From the NCBI GenBank assembly GCA_005879065.1, contig VBLU01000160.1, positions 5,216 through 26,247 on the forward strand: a stretch of 21,032 nucleotides of DNA, in the 5' to 3' direction. This document shows positions 20,597-21,032 of the stretch, piece after piece (position 1 is the first letter of the stretch; every line of letters begins with the position of its first letter). Position numbers and translations under genes: made by a program. The notes under the pieces were generated by a model that was given only the letters and a program-made list of their open reading frames with translations, did not search any database and was not told the DNA's origin. Source of the DNA: Methanobacteriota archaeon. Its GTDB lineage: Archaea > Thermoplasmatota > Thermoplasmata > RBG-16-68-12.

Positions 20597-21032
20597 ATGG
20601 CCACCTACCGAGAGGCGATCCGGATCGACACGAAGCCGGGCGTTCAGGCGATCGACGTGACGGACCGGGTCGAGGCCGCGATCGCGAAGTCCCGGGTCCG
20701 GGACGGCCTCGTGTGCATCTTCACGCCGAGCAGCACGAGTGCGATCGTGACGAACGAGTTCGAGCCAGGTCTGATGACGGAGGACATCCCGAACGCCCTG
20801 GAGCGGCTCTTCCCGCAGGACATGGAATACGGCCATCAGCGTCGATGGCAGGACGGGAACGGCCACAGCCATGTGCGCGCGACCTTCCTCGGCCCGAGCC
20901 TCACAGTGCCGGTCATCGACGGCCGTGCCGCCCTCGGCACCTGGCAACAGATCGCGTTCTTGGAACTGGACAACAAGCCGCGAGAGCGGGAGGTCATCGT
21001 GCAGATCGTCGGAGACGTCGTAACGCCAAGGG
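20597..21032 (+). CDS. yjbQ: YjbQ-family protein, 3' partial
   Basis: Small trimeric protein family (UPF0047) in which some members have thiamine-phosphate synthase activity as a side reaction; the physiological role is open. The family blocks are present: LVCIFTPSSTSAIVTNEFEP (39-58), a histidine-rich NGHSHVRATFLGP (88-100) with the putative active-site residues, and LGTWQQIAFLELD (113-125), ending REREVIVQIVG. The frame runs off the window after 145 residues, which is already close to the family length, so only the last few codons should be missing. ATG 20597 is preceded by pyrimidines without a ribosome site. Confidence 0.88.
   Translation, partial: MATYREAIRIDTKPGVQAIDVTDRVEAAIAKSRVRDGLVCIFTPSSTSAIVTNEFEPGLMTEDIPNALERLFPQDMEYGHQRRWQDGNGHSHVRATFLGPSLTVPVIDGRAALGTWQQIAFLELDNKPREREVIVQIVGDVVTPR

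Overview
The window looks like a piece of a high-GC archaeal chromosome, most likely an uncultured member of the Thermoplasmatota; the phylum is my inference. Archaeal markers are a geranylgeranyl reductase for membrane lipids, a GPN-loop GTPase, an archaeal-type leucyl-tRNA synthetase, an AbrB-PhoU regulator, a tRNA-Lys with an intron at the canonical archaeal position, TATA-box promoters about 26 nt from inferred start sites, and an FtsZ-family GTPase next to a ribbon-helix-helix (RHH) gene.

Left part (1-8.1 kb), metabolic genes: a 5'-truncated acyl-activating enzyme related to plant AAE17/18; a convergent AbrB-PhoU regulator, apparently leaderless; geranylgeranyl reductase, whose frame runs on antisense through a convergent GPN GTPase; a Nudix-fold protein with a degenerate box; an EamA-type transporter; and a berberine-bridge-type FAD oxidoreductase that has lost its conserved C-terminus and has no ordinary start codon.

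Middle part (8.1-15.2 kb), an accessory region with low gene density and mixed base composition: a membrane-anchored extracytoplasmic protein, a coiled-coil protein, an HNH endonuclease, a small RHH protein, a lone nuoB and a zinc-ribbon membrane protein. Its right edge is a tRNA-Lys(CTT) gene on the minus strand. Five further copies of that tRNA's 3' end, all in the same orientation, lie across the region downstream of the tRNA. This is the pattern expected of repeated integration at a tRNA 3' end, although no integrase is visible.

Right part (15.2-21 kb), housekeeping: a membrane-anchored protein with a calcium-loop motif 4 nt downstream of leuS; leuS itself, with an ambiguous N-terminus and an HLGF signature; then a tandem-RHH regulator (CdrS-like) with a perfect inverted repeat just upstream; then a short FtsZ-like protein consisting only of the GTPase half; and finally a YjbQ-family gene cut by the window end. 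The RHH/FtsZ-like pair recalls the haloarchaeal cdrS-ftsZ2 arrangement and is the best candidate for an undescribed variant system here.
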